Below, one piece after another: positions 54,076 through 62,394 of a DNA stretch of 64,000 nucleotides. The stretch is taken from assembly GCF_034424625.1 (NCBI RefSeq), contig NZ_CP139976.1, positions 1,116,001 through 1,180,000 on the forward strand, written 5' to 3'. The stretch is from Janthinobacterium lividum (GTDB lineage: Bacteria > Pseudomonadota > Gammaproteobacteria > Burkholderiales > Burkholderiaceae_D). Numbering within the stretch: the stretch's first letter is position 1; the number at the start of each line of letters is the position of its first letter. The translations under genes were made by a program, and so were the position numbers. The notes under the pieces were generated by a model that was not told where the DNA came from, ran no database searches, and saw only the letters and a program-made list of their open reading frames with translations.

Positions 54076-54633
54076 TTATGCGGCCTTCCAGAAAATGTAG
54101 TCGGCTTGATAGGGCACCCATTGTTTGGCGCCGATGCTTTCCATGCCGCAGGGGCTGCTTGGCGCCACGCCACCGCTGGTGGCCACGCGCTGGATGTAGC
54201 TGACGCCCTGCATGGCGCCGCTGCCCGTGGCCGGGTTGGCTTTCACCAGCTGATACGGAATGTTGCCGGCGCCGGCCGGCGCCACGGCCACTTGCGTCGC
54301 CGTCACTTTCGAGCCATCCAGGTTGGCCCAGGTGGCGGGTGGGCCGACATACGTGCCGACCTGCATGCCGCTGCGGTCGTTCAGGGCCGCGTCCGGGCCC
54401 ACGAAGACCCATTCATGGCCCGTCATGTCTTTCTTGGCCTTGCATTCGTAGGCGATCTTGCCCACGCCCACCGTTTGCATGGCTACCTGGTGGCCATCGG
54501 GCACCTTGACGGCATTCGGTAATTGTTCCTGCGAATAGCGGGCACTCATGGGGGCACAGGCGGCCACGAGCAGGGCGGCGCACAGCACGGTGAGCGAAGG
54601 GGCGGTATGACGTGGGGCGATGGTGGCAAGCAT
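54076..54633 (-). CDS. DUF3455-family predicted lipoprotein
   Basis: A 185-aa protein with an N-terminal signal and lipobox LLVAAC (Cys26), so it is predicted to be lipid-anchored. The mature domain has VPDGHQVAMQTVGVGKIAYEC, WVFVGPDAALND and PPATWANLDGS, characteristic of DUF3455. Family genes are frequently next to ECF sigma/anti-sigma pairs, as here, so it may be a target or accessory of that stress response (inference). The molecular function is unknown. Confidence 0.85.
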   Translation of the reverse strand: MLATIAPRHTAPSLTVLCAALLVAACAPMSARYSQEQLPNAVKVPDGHQVAMQTVGVGKIAYECKAKKDMTGHEWVFVGPDAALNDRSGMQVGTYVGPPATWANLDGSKVTATQVAVAPAGAGNIPYQLVKANPATGSGAMQGVSYIQRVATSGGVAPSSPCGMESIGAKQWVPYQADYIFWKAA

Positions 54634-54722
54634 GGCGAACTCCTGGTAGTTGGCTCAACCGGCTGGTTGATACCATTACTACGCATGGGCTGGCCATTTG
54701 GATGCAGCCAGAGAAAAATATT

Positions 54723-55073
54723 CTAAGGCGGCGGCGTTTCTTTCTTGCTGAACCGCCGCGCCAGCGCCAGCACGACGGGCATGGCGGTGGTGGCGTGCTT
54801 GAGCAGCGCGCCGCTGGCCCGCAGCAGCGGCAGGAAACGGCGCGGGCGCACGAGCAGCAAACCCAGCACGGCGCCCCCTATCATCAGGGGAATTTTAAAG
54901 CGCGTGGCCAGGGTGTGGCGCAGATTGCCGCCCGTTAAAGGCTCCAGCAATTGGCGCGTCTGCACGCCCAGGGCCAGGCGCTGCAGCGCACATTCGGCCA
55001 GCAGCGCGTCGCGCCGCTGCGCCAGGCTGGCGGCCGTGTGCACATGCGATAACTTGGTGGGATGCGTGGTCAT
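54723..55073 (-). CDS. YqjK-like membrane-associated protein
   Basis: A 116-aa basic protein with one weak hydrophobic helix (about 66-80; KIPLMIGGAVLGLLLV) and an Arg/Lys-rich C-terminus. It is third in the order DUF883 (YqjD/ElaB), YqjE-like, this gene, as in the E. coli yqjD-yqjE-yqjK operon. Sequence resemblance to YqjK is weak, so the assignment rests on context and size. Its ATG overlaps the YqjE-like stop (ATGA). Confidence 0.65.
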   Translation of the reverse strand: MTTHPTKLSHVHTAASLAQRRDALLAECALQRLALGVQTRQLLEPLTGGNLRHTLATRFKIPLMIGGAVLGLLLVRPRRFLPLLRASGALLKHATTAMPVVLALARRFSKKETPPP

Positions 55074-55456
55074 GGCCGCTCCGATCCCCGGCGCGCCAGC
55101 AGTTGCAGCTCGTCCAGGTCTTTGTTCAGTTCGGAAAGTGTGAAGGACAGCAGTTTCGGCTTGCTGCGGAAACTGGCGCGCACGCCCAGCAGGGTGGCGA
55201 TGGCGGCGCCGATGAAGACGGCGGCCGTGATGGCGATGGCGGCGATGCGGTGCGTATCCCAGAACAGCACGATGACGAGGAACACGATCAAGACCAGGCC
55301 GACAAACAGGCACAGCAGTGCCAGCATGGCCAGCGCCAGATAGGACAGGAAGCGCAGCGACTCTTCTTCCATTTCCACGGCCGCCAGGGCCAGACGGGTC
55401 TGGACGATGGCGGCGAGGGTCGCTGCGACTTGGGCGACATGGTGCAAGATAGCCAT
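55070..55456 (-). CDS. yqjE: YqjE-like (phage holin superfamily) membrane protein
   Basis: A 128-aa protein with an amphipathic N-terminal helix (VAATLAAIVQTRLALAAVEMEEE) and two TM helices (about 38-64 and 72-92) typical of the DUF1469/YqjE family, plus a cytoplasmic helix rich in Lys/Glu. The family is named for distant holin resemblance but is a chromosomal envelope protein; no phage genes are nearby. It lies between DUF883 and YqjK-like genes. Confidence 0.85.
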   Translation of the reverse strand: MAILHHVAQVAATLAAIVQTRLALAAVEMEEESLRFLSYLALAMLALLCLFVGLVLIVFLVIVLFWDTHRIAAIAITAAVFIGAAIATLLGVRASFRSKPKLLSFTLSELNKDLDELQLLARRGSERP

Positions 55457-55523
55457 ATGCTGCCTTTCGCGTCAGGAGACGGCCTGCGCCGTCGGTGCTG
55501 CGTCGGTACTGCGCCGTTACTAT

Positions 55524-55880
55524 CTAGCGGCGTGACGAGGAAAGCAGCAGGCCGAACAGCACGCCGATGACGGCACCCGCGCCCACGGCTTTCCATGGAT
55601 TGTCCTGCACGTATTCATCGGTGGCCTTGGCCGCCTGCTTGGTACGTTCGAGCAAATCTTCTTCCAGCTTGATCAAGTCTTTCTTGGCCGTTTCCAGGGT
55701 GGCGATGAACTTGTCCTTGACGGCTTTGACATTCTCGCCCGTCTGATCCTTGGCGCCATCGAGCCAGCCTTCCGCTTCATTGATGACGGTTTTCAGGTCG
55801 CCGACCAGTTTGTCGCGGGCCTTGTCGGCGTCGGCGAGGATGCTGTCGCTGCTGGATTTTCCGGTATGTATCGAGCTCAT
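55524..55880 (-). CDS. DUF883 family protein (YqjD/ElaB type)
   Basis: A 118-aa protein: a long amphipathic helical region (about 15-90; KARDKLVGDLKTVINEAEGWL), then the conserved DEYVQDNPWKAVGAGAVIGVLFGLLLSSSRR with a C-terminal TM anchor. E. coli YqjD and ElaB are tail-anchored inner-membrane proteins that bind ribosomes in stationary phase. It is the first gene of the three-gene envelope set. Confidence 0.92.
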   Translation of the reverse strand: MSSIHTGKSSSDSILADADKARDKLVGDLKTVINEAEGWLDGAKDQTGENVKAVKDKFIATLETAKKDLIKLEEDLLERTKQAAKATDEYVQDNPWKAVGAGAVIGVLFGLLLSSSRR

Positions 55881-55988
55881 GTATTACCTCATGGAAGTGA
55901 AACTGCACAGTGAAATACCAGTGTAGGCAGCTGCGGCCAAGCCTGTCTTGCGCCGCCTCAAGGGCTGCCGCGGCGCAAGGGTTTTTGC

Positions 55989-56843
55989 TTAGCGGAAAGC
56001 AAAGTCCAGTACCACGCCCGCAAACACCGCCGCTCCTAGCCAGTTATTATGCCGGAATGCCGCAAAACACGGCATACGCTCGCGTGCGCGTATCAGGGTG
56101 TAGTGGTAAACGGCGCAGCCGGCCGCCACCAGCAAGCCCGCCACGAACCAGTAACGCAAGCCCAGGTACCAGCCGCATGCCAGCCACAGCAGCAGGAAAA
56201 CGGCATAGCAGGCCATGACGATGGCCACGTCGTAGCGGCCAAAGGTGATGGCCGAGGTCTTGATGCCGATCTTCAGATCGTCGTCGCGGTCGACCATCGC
56301 GTATTCCGTATCGTAGGCCACGGCCCAGAAGACATTGCCCAGCAGCAGCAACCAGGCGACGGCGGGCACGGCATCCGTGATGGCGGCAAAGCCCATGGGG
56401 ATGCCGAAGCCGAAGGCGATGCCCAGATACGCTTGCGGGATGGCAAAGAAACGCTTGAAATAGGGATAGGTGCCGGCGATGATGACGGCGGCCACGGACA
56501 ACTGCTTGGTCAGCGCGTTGAGGGGCAGGATCAGGCAAAAGGCCAGCACGGTGAGCACGCCAGCCACGGCCAGCGCTTCCTTGCCGCTGATGCGTCCGCT
56601 GGTGATGGGGCGCTCGGCCGTGCGCTTGACGAATTTGTCGATATCCTGGTCGGCGTAGTCATTGATGGCGCAGCCTGCCGAGCGCATCAGGAAAGTGCCA
56701 AGAGTAAAGATCAGCAGCAGCCGCCAGTCCGGCACGCCCTGCTGCGCCAGCCATAGCGCACACAGGGTAGGCCACAGCAGCAATACGGTACCAATAGGCT
56801 TGTCCAGCCGTATCAGGCGGAAATACAGCGCCAGCTTGTTCAT
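55989..56843 (-). CDS. ubiA: 4-hydroxybenzoate octaprenyltransferase
   Basis: Inner-membrane prenyltransferase for ubiquinone synthesis. 284 aa, about eight or nine TM helices. The first Asp-rich motif is [20 protein letters not shown] (about 59-78); the second is [21 protein letters not shown]. It lies directly downstream of oxyR on the same strand, the common Burkholderiales order. Confidence 0.96.
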   Translation of the reverse strand: MNKLALYFRLIRLDKPIGTVLLLWPTLCALWLAQQGVPDWRLLLIFTLGTFLMRSAGCAINDYADQDIDKFVKRTAERPITSGRISGKEALAVAGVLTVLAFCLILPLNALTKQLSVAAVIIAGTYPYFKRFFAIPQAYLGIAFGFGIPMGFAAITDAVPAVAWLLLLGNVFWAVAYDTEYAMVDRDDDLKIGIKTSAITFGRYDVAIVMACYAVFLLLWLACGWYLGLRYWFVAGLLVAAGCAVYHYTLIRARERMPCFAAFRHNNWLGAAVFAGVVLDFAFR

Positions 56844-56920
56844 GGAAGACTCGATCTTGTTGAAGAGAAAGGTCGATTATCGCAAATAGTATGTAAATGT
56901 ACTATTTTGCGCCTGGGGCG

Positions 56921-57859
56921 CTAGTCTTCGTCCTCGCAGAGCGGCGTAATGCCCGGCAAGTTGCAGCTGGCGATGGCCGCGCACAGGGCGTCGATGGCGG
57001 CCTTGCGCGTAAAGCTCTTGCGCCACAGCATCACTACGCGGCGCGATGGCACGGGGGCGGCGAAGGGCCGGTATTCGAGCATGCCGTCGGTGGCGTGCAT
57101 ATTGGCGACGGAGGCGCGCGGCAAGACCGTCAGGCCGATGCCGCTGGCCACCATGTGGCGGATGGTTTCCAGCGAGGAACCCTCAAACGTGCGCTGCATG
57201 CCATTGCCGGGCGAGGAAAAACGCGCCATTTCGGGGCACACTTCCAGCACCTGGTCGCGGAAACAGTGGCCATTGCCCAGCAGCAGCATGGTTTCCGATT
57301 TCAAGTCTTGCGCGGCGATTTTGTCGCGCGCCGTCCACGGATGCTGGCGCGGCATGGCGACGACGAACGGTTCGTCATACAGTTCCTGCATGGCCATGCC
57401 GTGGTCGGGCAGGGGCAGGGCCATGATGGCCACGTCCAGTTCACCCTGGCGCAGCAATTCGAGCAGGCGAACCGTGAAGTTTTCCTGCAAGATCAAGGGC
57501 ATCTGCGGTACCTGGTCTATCATGGCCTTGACCAGCGGCGGCAGCAGGTAGGGGCCGATCGTGTAGATCACGCCCAGGCGCAGGGGACCGGCCAGCGGAT
57601 CCTTGTTTTGCTTGGCAAGTTCCTTGATGGCGGCCGTCTGTTCCAGCACGCGCTCGGCTTGCGCAATGATTTGCGCGCCCAGTGGCGTGACGGAGATTTC
57701 CGCGCCGCCCCGTTCGAACAGGACCACGCCCAATTCGTCTTCGAGTTTCTTGATGGCCACTGACAGGGTGGGCTGGGCAACGAAGCAAGCTTCGGCGGCA
57801 TGGCCGAAGTGCTTCGCTCGCGCGACTGCAACGATATATTTCAGTTCAGTCAGTGTCAT
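56921..57859 (-). CDS. oxyR: Hydrogen-peroxide regulator OxyR
   Basis: LysR-type regulator of peroxide defence. 312 aa; N-terminal winged HTH (about 1-58; TLTELKYIVAVARAKHF). The redox-active pair falls at Cys199 and Cys208 (GNGHCFRDQVLEVC), the same positions as in E. coli OxyR, so disulfide-based peroxide sensing is intact. Start ATG 57859 is set by the conserved MTLTELKYIV. Followed by ubiA, 77 nt on. Confidence 0.96.
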   Translation of the reverse strand: MTLTELKYIVAVARAKHFGHAAEACFVAQPTLSVAIKKLEDELGVVLFERGGAEISVTPLGAQIIAQAERVLEQTAAIKELAKQNKDPLAGPLRLGVIYTIGPYLLPPLVKAMIDQVPQMPLILQENFTVRLLELLRQGELDVAIMALPLPDHGMAMQELYDEPFVVAMPRQHPWTARDKIAAQDLKSETMLLLGNGHCFRDQVLEVCPEMARFSSPGNGMQRTFEGSSLETIRHMVASGIGLTVLPRASVANMHATDGMLEYRPFAAPVPSRRVVMLWRKSFTRKAAIDALCAAIASCNLPGITPLCEDED

Positions 57860-57993
57860 AGGTTGATTGAAACACAGGAAGTGCTTACTTGCAATGAATG
57901 AAAGGTGGCGCAAACGTGAAACTGTGGCGCCGATGGCGTATTGTAGCGGATCGCCCCCTATAATGCGGGACCGGGCAGCGAAGGGAGATGGCG

Positions 57994-58233
57994 ATGGAAT
58001 TGCACCTGCAGGCGCTGGAAGCGGCAATTAATTACTGGCGTGCCAGGCAACCGGCGCGCGGCAATGAATATGCACTGTCGCCGTCCGTCAGCCGCCTGGC
58101 CGGCGTGTATGCGCTGATGATTTACTACCGGCAAGATCGCATCGCCGAAGAAGGGCTGGACCCGGCCGTCGTGGCCTTGATCGATGCCTGGCGCCGGGAT
58201 GCCGGCGGCATCCAAGGCGATAGTCACGCCTGA
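57994..58233 (+). CDS. DUF3717-family small protein
   Basis: A 79-aa protein: EAAINYWRARQPARG and VSRLAGVYALMIYY are the family hallmarks. No signal or TM segment. AAGGGAG at 57981-57987 is 6 nt before ATG 57994 and directly abuts the alternative ATG at 57988, so the later start is preferred. The family is largely restricted to Burkholderiales. The function is unknown. It diverges from oxyR and precedes rfaE2 by 44 nt. Confidence 0.88.
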   Translation: MELHLQALEAAINYWRARQPARGNEYALSPSVSRLAGVYALMIYYRQDRIAEEGLDPAVVALIDAWRRDAGGIQGDSHA

Positions 58234-58277
58234 GCGTGACCGTATCGTCACCCTATTTAACCCAACAAGAGATATCC

Positions 58278-58760
58278 ATGCCTGATTTTGAAAACAAACT
58301 GTGCGGCCGTGACGAACTGCGCGCCCGCGCCGCGGCCCTGCCGAAACCGGTGGTGGTGACGAACGGCGTGTTCGACATTTTGCACCGTGGCCACGTAACG
58401 TATCTGGCGCAGGCGCGCGCGCTGGGCGCCTCGCTGATCGTTGCCGTGAATACCGATGCTTCAGTGAAACGCCTGGGCAAGGGCGATGACCGTCCCCTGA
58501 ACAGCTGCGAAGACCGCATGGCCGTGCTGGCTGCCCTGGAAGCGGTGAGCCTGGTCGTGCCATTCTCGGAAGACAGCGCCCTGGAAGTGGTGCTGGACAT
58601 CGAACCGGAAATCTATGCCAAGGGCGGCGACTACGACATGGCGGCCATTCCGGAAGGCAAGGCCGTGCTGGCGTATGGCGGCCAGGCCGTGGCCATCGAT
58701 TTCGAGCACGACCGTTCGACCACCAAGCTGTTGACGAAAGTGCGGACGCAGCAGGGCTGA
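58278..58760 (+). CDS. rfaE2: D-glycero-beta-D-manno-heptose 1-phosphate adenylyltransferase
   Basis: Adenylyltransferase forming ADP-heptose for LPS inner core. 160 aa, the split RfaE domain II version. The nucleotidyltransferase motif is VTNGVFDILHRGHVTYLAQAR (HxGH type, about 28-48), with PLNSCEDRMAVLAAL and the C-terminal DHDRSTT-like FEHDRSTTKLL. The kinase half (rfaE1) is not in the window. Start ATG 58278 has AAGAGA upstream. Confidence 0.94.
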   Translation: MPDFENKLCGRDELRARAAALPKPVVVTNGVFDILHRGHVTYLAQARALGASLIVAVNTDASVKRLGKGDDRPLNSCEDRMAVLAALEAVSLVVPFSEDSALEVVLDIEPEIYAKGGDYDMAAIPEGKAVLAYGGQAVAIDFEHDRSTTKLLTKVRTQQG

Positions 58761-58886
58761 GGAAGCTCGTCAATGTTTCCATACAGATAAAAAGACGTTA
58801 CTATGAGAACTGCCAGGGCTGCGACCTCGTTTCGTCAGCCCCAGTACGTTCCACCGTCTGAATGCATTGCTTGTCATAGAAAATAA

Positions 58887-60383
58887 ATGGATCATAAAAC
58901 TTCTGGGGATTGGCCACTGCCCTCCGGCGCCTGGCACGTGGATGACGATGGCGCGTGGAGCATGCAGCGCAGCGCGGACGGCCAGAACGTCTCGCCCTTG
59001 GTGAGCCATGCCGATATCGGCAAGCTGATGCTCGCGCGGCGCCTGCCCGCAGCCGCCGGCGCGCCCGTGCGGCAATTTCCGCCCGAATTTTCGTTCGACC
59101 CCGCCTCGGGCGCGGCCTTGCAAGTGCCGCCCGACACGGCCCCCACGCCGCCCTGGGTGCCGCCCTACGGCGCATATCCCGTCAGCGACGTGCCGCCAGC
59201 GGGCCCGGCCGGCTTGCGCCAGGCCAGCGTGCCCCTGAAACTGGCCGACCAGCGCGCCCGCGAAGAGCATGCGCAAGCCGATGCCTCGCTGCCCATGCCG
59301 CCGCCCGGCGAATACGAATTCTTTTCCGCGCAGTTCGGCACCAGCGCGCCTGCGCTGCTGGCGCTCGACCCGCGCAAGGCCGTCTTGCACGCCTGGCTGC
59401 CCGCCTCGAAACGCTGGCTGGCGCTGGACCCCGACTATGGCAGCTTGCTGGCCGAATCGGACCTGGCCCACGGCGCCTGGCGCGCCGAGCTGGTGCCTGA
59501 GTTCAACAGCGTGCTGGTCTTGCCGACCAGCCATGGCCTCGCTTGCATCCGCCCCGACGTGCCTTCGCTCACCTATGTGGTCGAGCATGTGGGCGGCGCG
59601 CCGTGCGCGGCCGCGCCCGTCTGGTTCCAGAACCGTTTGTGGGCGCCGCTGCGCGACGACGATGGCCGCATCCGCTTTGTCAACCTTGACGCGCAACAGA
59701 AGCCGGGCAGCGATGTGCTGCTCGATGGCGTGGTTGAGCTGGGTACCGTCAGCGCACCCGTGGCCTACAACCGCATGGCCGTGTGGCCCTGCGCCAATGG
59801 CCAGCTGCGCCTGCAATTGCAGCCGGACGGCAACGTGGCCGCTTCGTTCACTTCCTGGCCCGAAGGGCTGGTGCCGCATTTCGAATTCGGCAGCCCGTAC
59901 GTGTCGCGCGATGGCGGACTGTGGCAGCTGTGCTTCGAGCGCAGCCGCGGCACCTATGTCTACGTGAAACTGGGCGCGCAGTCCGAACGGGCCGATGCGC
60001 TGGCGCCGCGCCTGTGTTCGGGCAGCTTCAATTACCGCTTCGCCACCAAGCTGAAAACGGCGCCGTGGGAAGAGCCGGAACACGGCGACGATGGCGGCAA
60101 GAACCAGGCCGTCATGCCGCTGCTGGAATCGGGCGCGGGGTCGGGCACCAGCGGCAGCGTCTTTGGCGTCAAGTTCGCCACCAGCGCCGGCCTGTCGAGC
60201 GTGCTGCGTTCGAACGAGCGCCTGGCGGCCCAGCTGGTACAGGACGACGAGTTGCGCGAAACCGTGTTTCATACCTTTGCCGTCAGCGAGCCGTGGCGCG
60301 TGCGCCTGTTTGTCCATGAAGGCACCTTGTGGGCGTATCACCCGCTGCTGTCGCGCATCGATGGCTGGGCCTTGCAGGCATGA
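58887..60383 (+). CDS. Hypothetical protein, first gene of the tubulin-like operon
   Basis: A 498-aa protein with no signal peptide. It has an N-terminal basic/aromatic part (WPLPSGAWHVDDDGAWSM), a Pro-rich linker (about 75-115), then many short beta-strand-like units (LLALDPRKAVLHAWLP, VWFQNRLWAPLRDDDGRIRFV, PYVSRDGGLWQLCFERS), suggesting a beta-propeller-like fold (inference). The last 100 residues mention no known motif. It ends with ATGA overlap on the next gene, so it is co-translated. No ribosome-binding site is obvious. I do not recognise the family. Confidence 0.7.
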   Translation: MDHKTSGDWPLPSGAWHVDDDGAWSMQRSADGQNVSPLVSHADIGKLMLARRLPAAAGAPVRQFPPEFSFDPASGAALQVPPDTAPTPPWVPPYGAYPVSDVPPAGPAGLRQASVPLKLADQRAREEHAQADASLPMPPPGEYEFFSAQFGTSAPALLALDPRKAVLHAWLPASKRWLALDPDYGSLLAESDLAHGAWRAELVPEFNSVLVLPTSHGLACIRPDVPSLTYVVEHVGGAPCAAAPVWFQNRLWAPLRDDDGRIRFVNLDAQQKPGSDVLLDGVVELGTVSAPVAYNRMAVWPCANGQLRLQLQPDGNVAASFTSWPEGLVPHFEFGSPYVSRDGGLWQLCFERSRGTYVYVKLGAQSERADALAPRLCSGSFNYRFATKLKTAPWEEPEHGDDGGKNQAVMPLLESGAGSGTSGSVFGVKFATSAGLSSVLRSNERLAAQLVQDDELRETVFHTFAVSEPWRVRLFVHEGTLWAYHPLLSRIDGWALQA

Positions 60384-61861
60384 AAGCGCGCGTCCTGATC
60401 GCGGCCGGCGCCGCCTTCCTCTCCTTCGCCTTCGCCACCGCCAGCGTGCAGGCGGCCGGCATCCAGCAAGCGTTCCTCGTGCAAAACTCGGGCTGGATGG
60501 AGCCGTTTTACACGGATGAACATTCGCAACTGAAAGCCCTGGTGGGCGCCGTGGCGCAGGCCGCGACGAGCCCGTCCGACAAGGTCTATACGCTGGCCTT
60601 CAGCCAGAGCAGCGGCGCGCACGTGTCGCCGTCGCTGCTGGGGCAAGGGCAGGGCGGCGCCGGCGTGGCGGGCCAGCTGGCCAATCTCGGCCTGGCGCGC
60701 AAGAGCGCCGGCGGCGCGCTGGCCGACACGGATTTCCAGGAAGCCGTCACGAAGACCATCACGGGGCCGTTCCAGTCCGCTTCCGGCATCGTGTGGATCT
60801 TTACGAATAACAAGAACAGCCCGAACAACGACAGCCAGACGGCCGAGCGCAACCGCGACTTTTACCGCTTGCTGCATCTGGAGCCGTCGATCACCAAGAC
60901 GGTGGTGTTTCCACTGCGCATGCCTGTGCAGGGCAAGCTGTACAGCGCCAGGGGCTTGATGGTGTATGCACTGGCGTATGGCCAGCCGGCATCCGAGGCT
61001 TTGAACCGCATCCTGGCCGAAGGGCGGCTGTCGCAAGTGCTGACGCGCCCGCCCGCGCGCCTGAAACCGGTGGACCAGGATGCCGTGCGCATCGTGCCCC
61101 AGTCCGTCAAGAACAGTGCCAACGTACACGCCAGCCTGGGCCGCGACGGCCGCACCATCGTGCTCGACGTCGATGCGGCGAACCTGGTGCCGCAAGTGGT
61201 GCTGCAGGCGTCCTTGCAAAACATGTTTTTCCCGTACGTGATCGACAGCGCCAGGGTGCACGCCAGCCTGGCCGGGCAGAACGCGCCGCTGCACGTTGCG
61301 CCGGATCAAATCCGCCAGCTGCAGCCGGGCGCCAGCCAGTCCGTGCAGGTACAGTTTGCGCTGCCGATGGCGCAAATTCCGTCGCCGTGGTCGGCGCAGG
61401 CGATCGCCGCCATGGGCAAGCAGGTGATGCTGCCCATGCAGGCGCAGGTGGGCCTGTCGGAACAGCGGCTGGCGCTGGCGTCCAGCTTTGGCAAGGATTT
61501 GCAGGAATTGTTCCCTGGCGACCCGATATCCAGCATGTTTACGCCGCCCGACAGCGTGCGCGCCTCGCAGGCAACGATACCGTTGCTGGTGCGCATACAG
61601 TATCCGCTGCTGCCCGTGCTGGTGATACTGGGCAGCGTGCTGGCGCTCGTGCTGGGCTTGCTGGCGCTGGGCCTGGTCGGCACGCGCGCCACGCGCTACA
61701 AGGTGCTGGCTGACGGCGTGCAGCGGCAAGTGTTATTAAAACCGTTCAAGAGCGTGCAGATCCGCGATGATGACGGCCGCGACATTGGCGAACTCAAACG
61801 GGGCCTGGGCAAGCCGGCCGTCGTGCGCGTGGCCGAAGGCCATACCTTGACCCTGGCCTGA
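60380..61861 (+). CDS. Exported, membrane-anchored protein with vWA-like N-domain
   Basis: A 493-aa precursor with signal peptide (MKARVLIAAGAAFLSFAFAT, cleavage near VQA). The mature start AFLVQNSGWMEPFYTD mimics the vWA entry strand and metal loop (normally D-x-S-x-S) but with N-S-G-W-M, so metal binding may be altered; an internal strand IVWIFTNNKN fits the same fold (inference). One TM helix lies near residues 414-438 (PVLVILGSVLALVLGLLALG), then a cytoplasmic C-terminus. Most of the protein would be periplasmic. ATG 60380 overlaps the upstream stop. Confidence 0.7.
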   Translation: MKARVLIAAGAAFLSFAFATASVQAAGIQQAFLVQNSGWMEPFYTDEHSQLKALVGAVAQAATSPSDKVYTLAFSQSSGAHVSPSLLGQGQGGAGVAGQLANLGLARKSAGGALADTDFQEAVTKTITGPFQSASGIVWIFTNNKNSPNNDSQTAERNRDFYRLLHLEPSITKTVVFPLRMPVQGKLYSARGLMVYALAYGQPASEALNRILAEGRLSQVLTRPPARLKPVDQDAVRIVPQSVKNSANVHASLGRDGRTIVLDVDAANLVPQVVLQASLQNMFFPYVIDSARVHASLAGQNAPLHVAPDQIRQLQPGASQSVQVQFALPMAQIPSPWSAQAIAAMGKQVMLPMQAQVGLSEQRLALASSFGKDLQELFPGDPISSMFTPPDSVRASQATIPLLVRIQYPLLPVLVILGSVLALVLGLLALGLVGTRATRYKVLADGVQRQVLLKPFKSVQIRDDDGRDIGELKRGLGKPAVVRVAEGHTLTLA

Positions 61862-61905
61862 ACACAGATTCCTTAAAAATTCCTTCCATTTAACAGAGGC
61901 ATACC

Positions 61906-62358
61906 ATGGCGCAAGACACTCCAAAAGACAACGCAGGTTTTACCTTGCCGGCCCCGGTAACGGCCCCGGCATCCGCACCACCCGCCGCCGCCGCACCTGC
62001 GGCCAGCGCAGCCACCGCCACGGCCACCACGGAACCGGCGCCCGCGTTCGATGCGGCCGGGACGACCGATACCTCGTCGCGCGACACCCTGGTCGGCGGC
62101 GTGGTGCTGCTGTTGCTGTTTATCGCCTTTTTCTTTGCCAAGAATGCCTACGCGAATGGCCTGGTGGCCAAGCGCGTGCCGCCGAACAAGGCCAATGCCT
62201 CGGGCTGGTGGCTGTTCATCTTCCTGGCCAGCCTGGCGACCGGTGTCGTGCTGGCCGCCGTGAACGCGCATAAATTCCTTGCGCCACTGTTCATGGGACC
62301 GCTGGTGCTGGTGGGCCTGGTTGCCCTGTTGCTGACATTTACCTCCAGCCGCCGCTAA
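61906..62358 (+). CDS. Small membrane protein of the tubulin-like operon
   Basis: A 150-aa protein with a cytoplasmic or linker Ala/Pro/Thr-rich N-terminus (about 1-58), then three hydrophobic helices (about 62-80, 100-118 and 123-143) and a short basic tail. AGAGG lies upstream of the ATG. It stands between the vWA-like gene and the tubulin-like gene on the same strand, so it is probably a membrane partner of one of them. No family recognised. Confidence 0.65.
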   Translation: MAQDTPKDNAGFTLPAPVTAPASAPPAAAAPAASAATATATTEPAPAFDAAGTTDTSSRDTLVGGVVLLLLFIAFFFAKNAYANGLVAKRVPPNKANASGWWLFIFLASLATGVVLAAVNAHKFLAPLFMGPLVLVGLVALLLTFTSSRR

Positions 62359-62394
62359 GAACACGCCGTTGCACGCATCATCGAAGGAATCACC

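Noticed and set aside
55070..55456. Phage holin as evidence of a prophage
   Set aside because: The YqjE/DUF1469 family only shares a distant superfamily name; flanking DUF883 and YqjK-like genes show the chromosomal yqjDEK arrangement and no phage genes are nearby.
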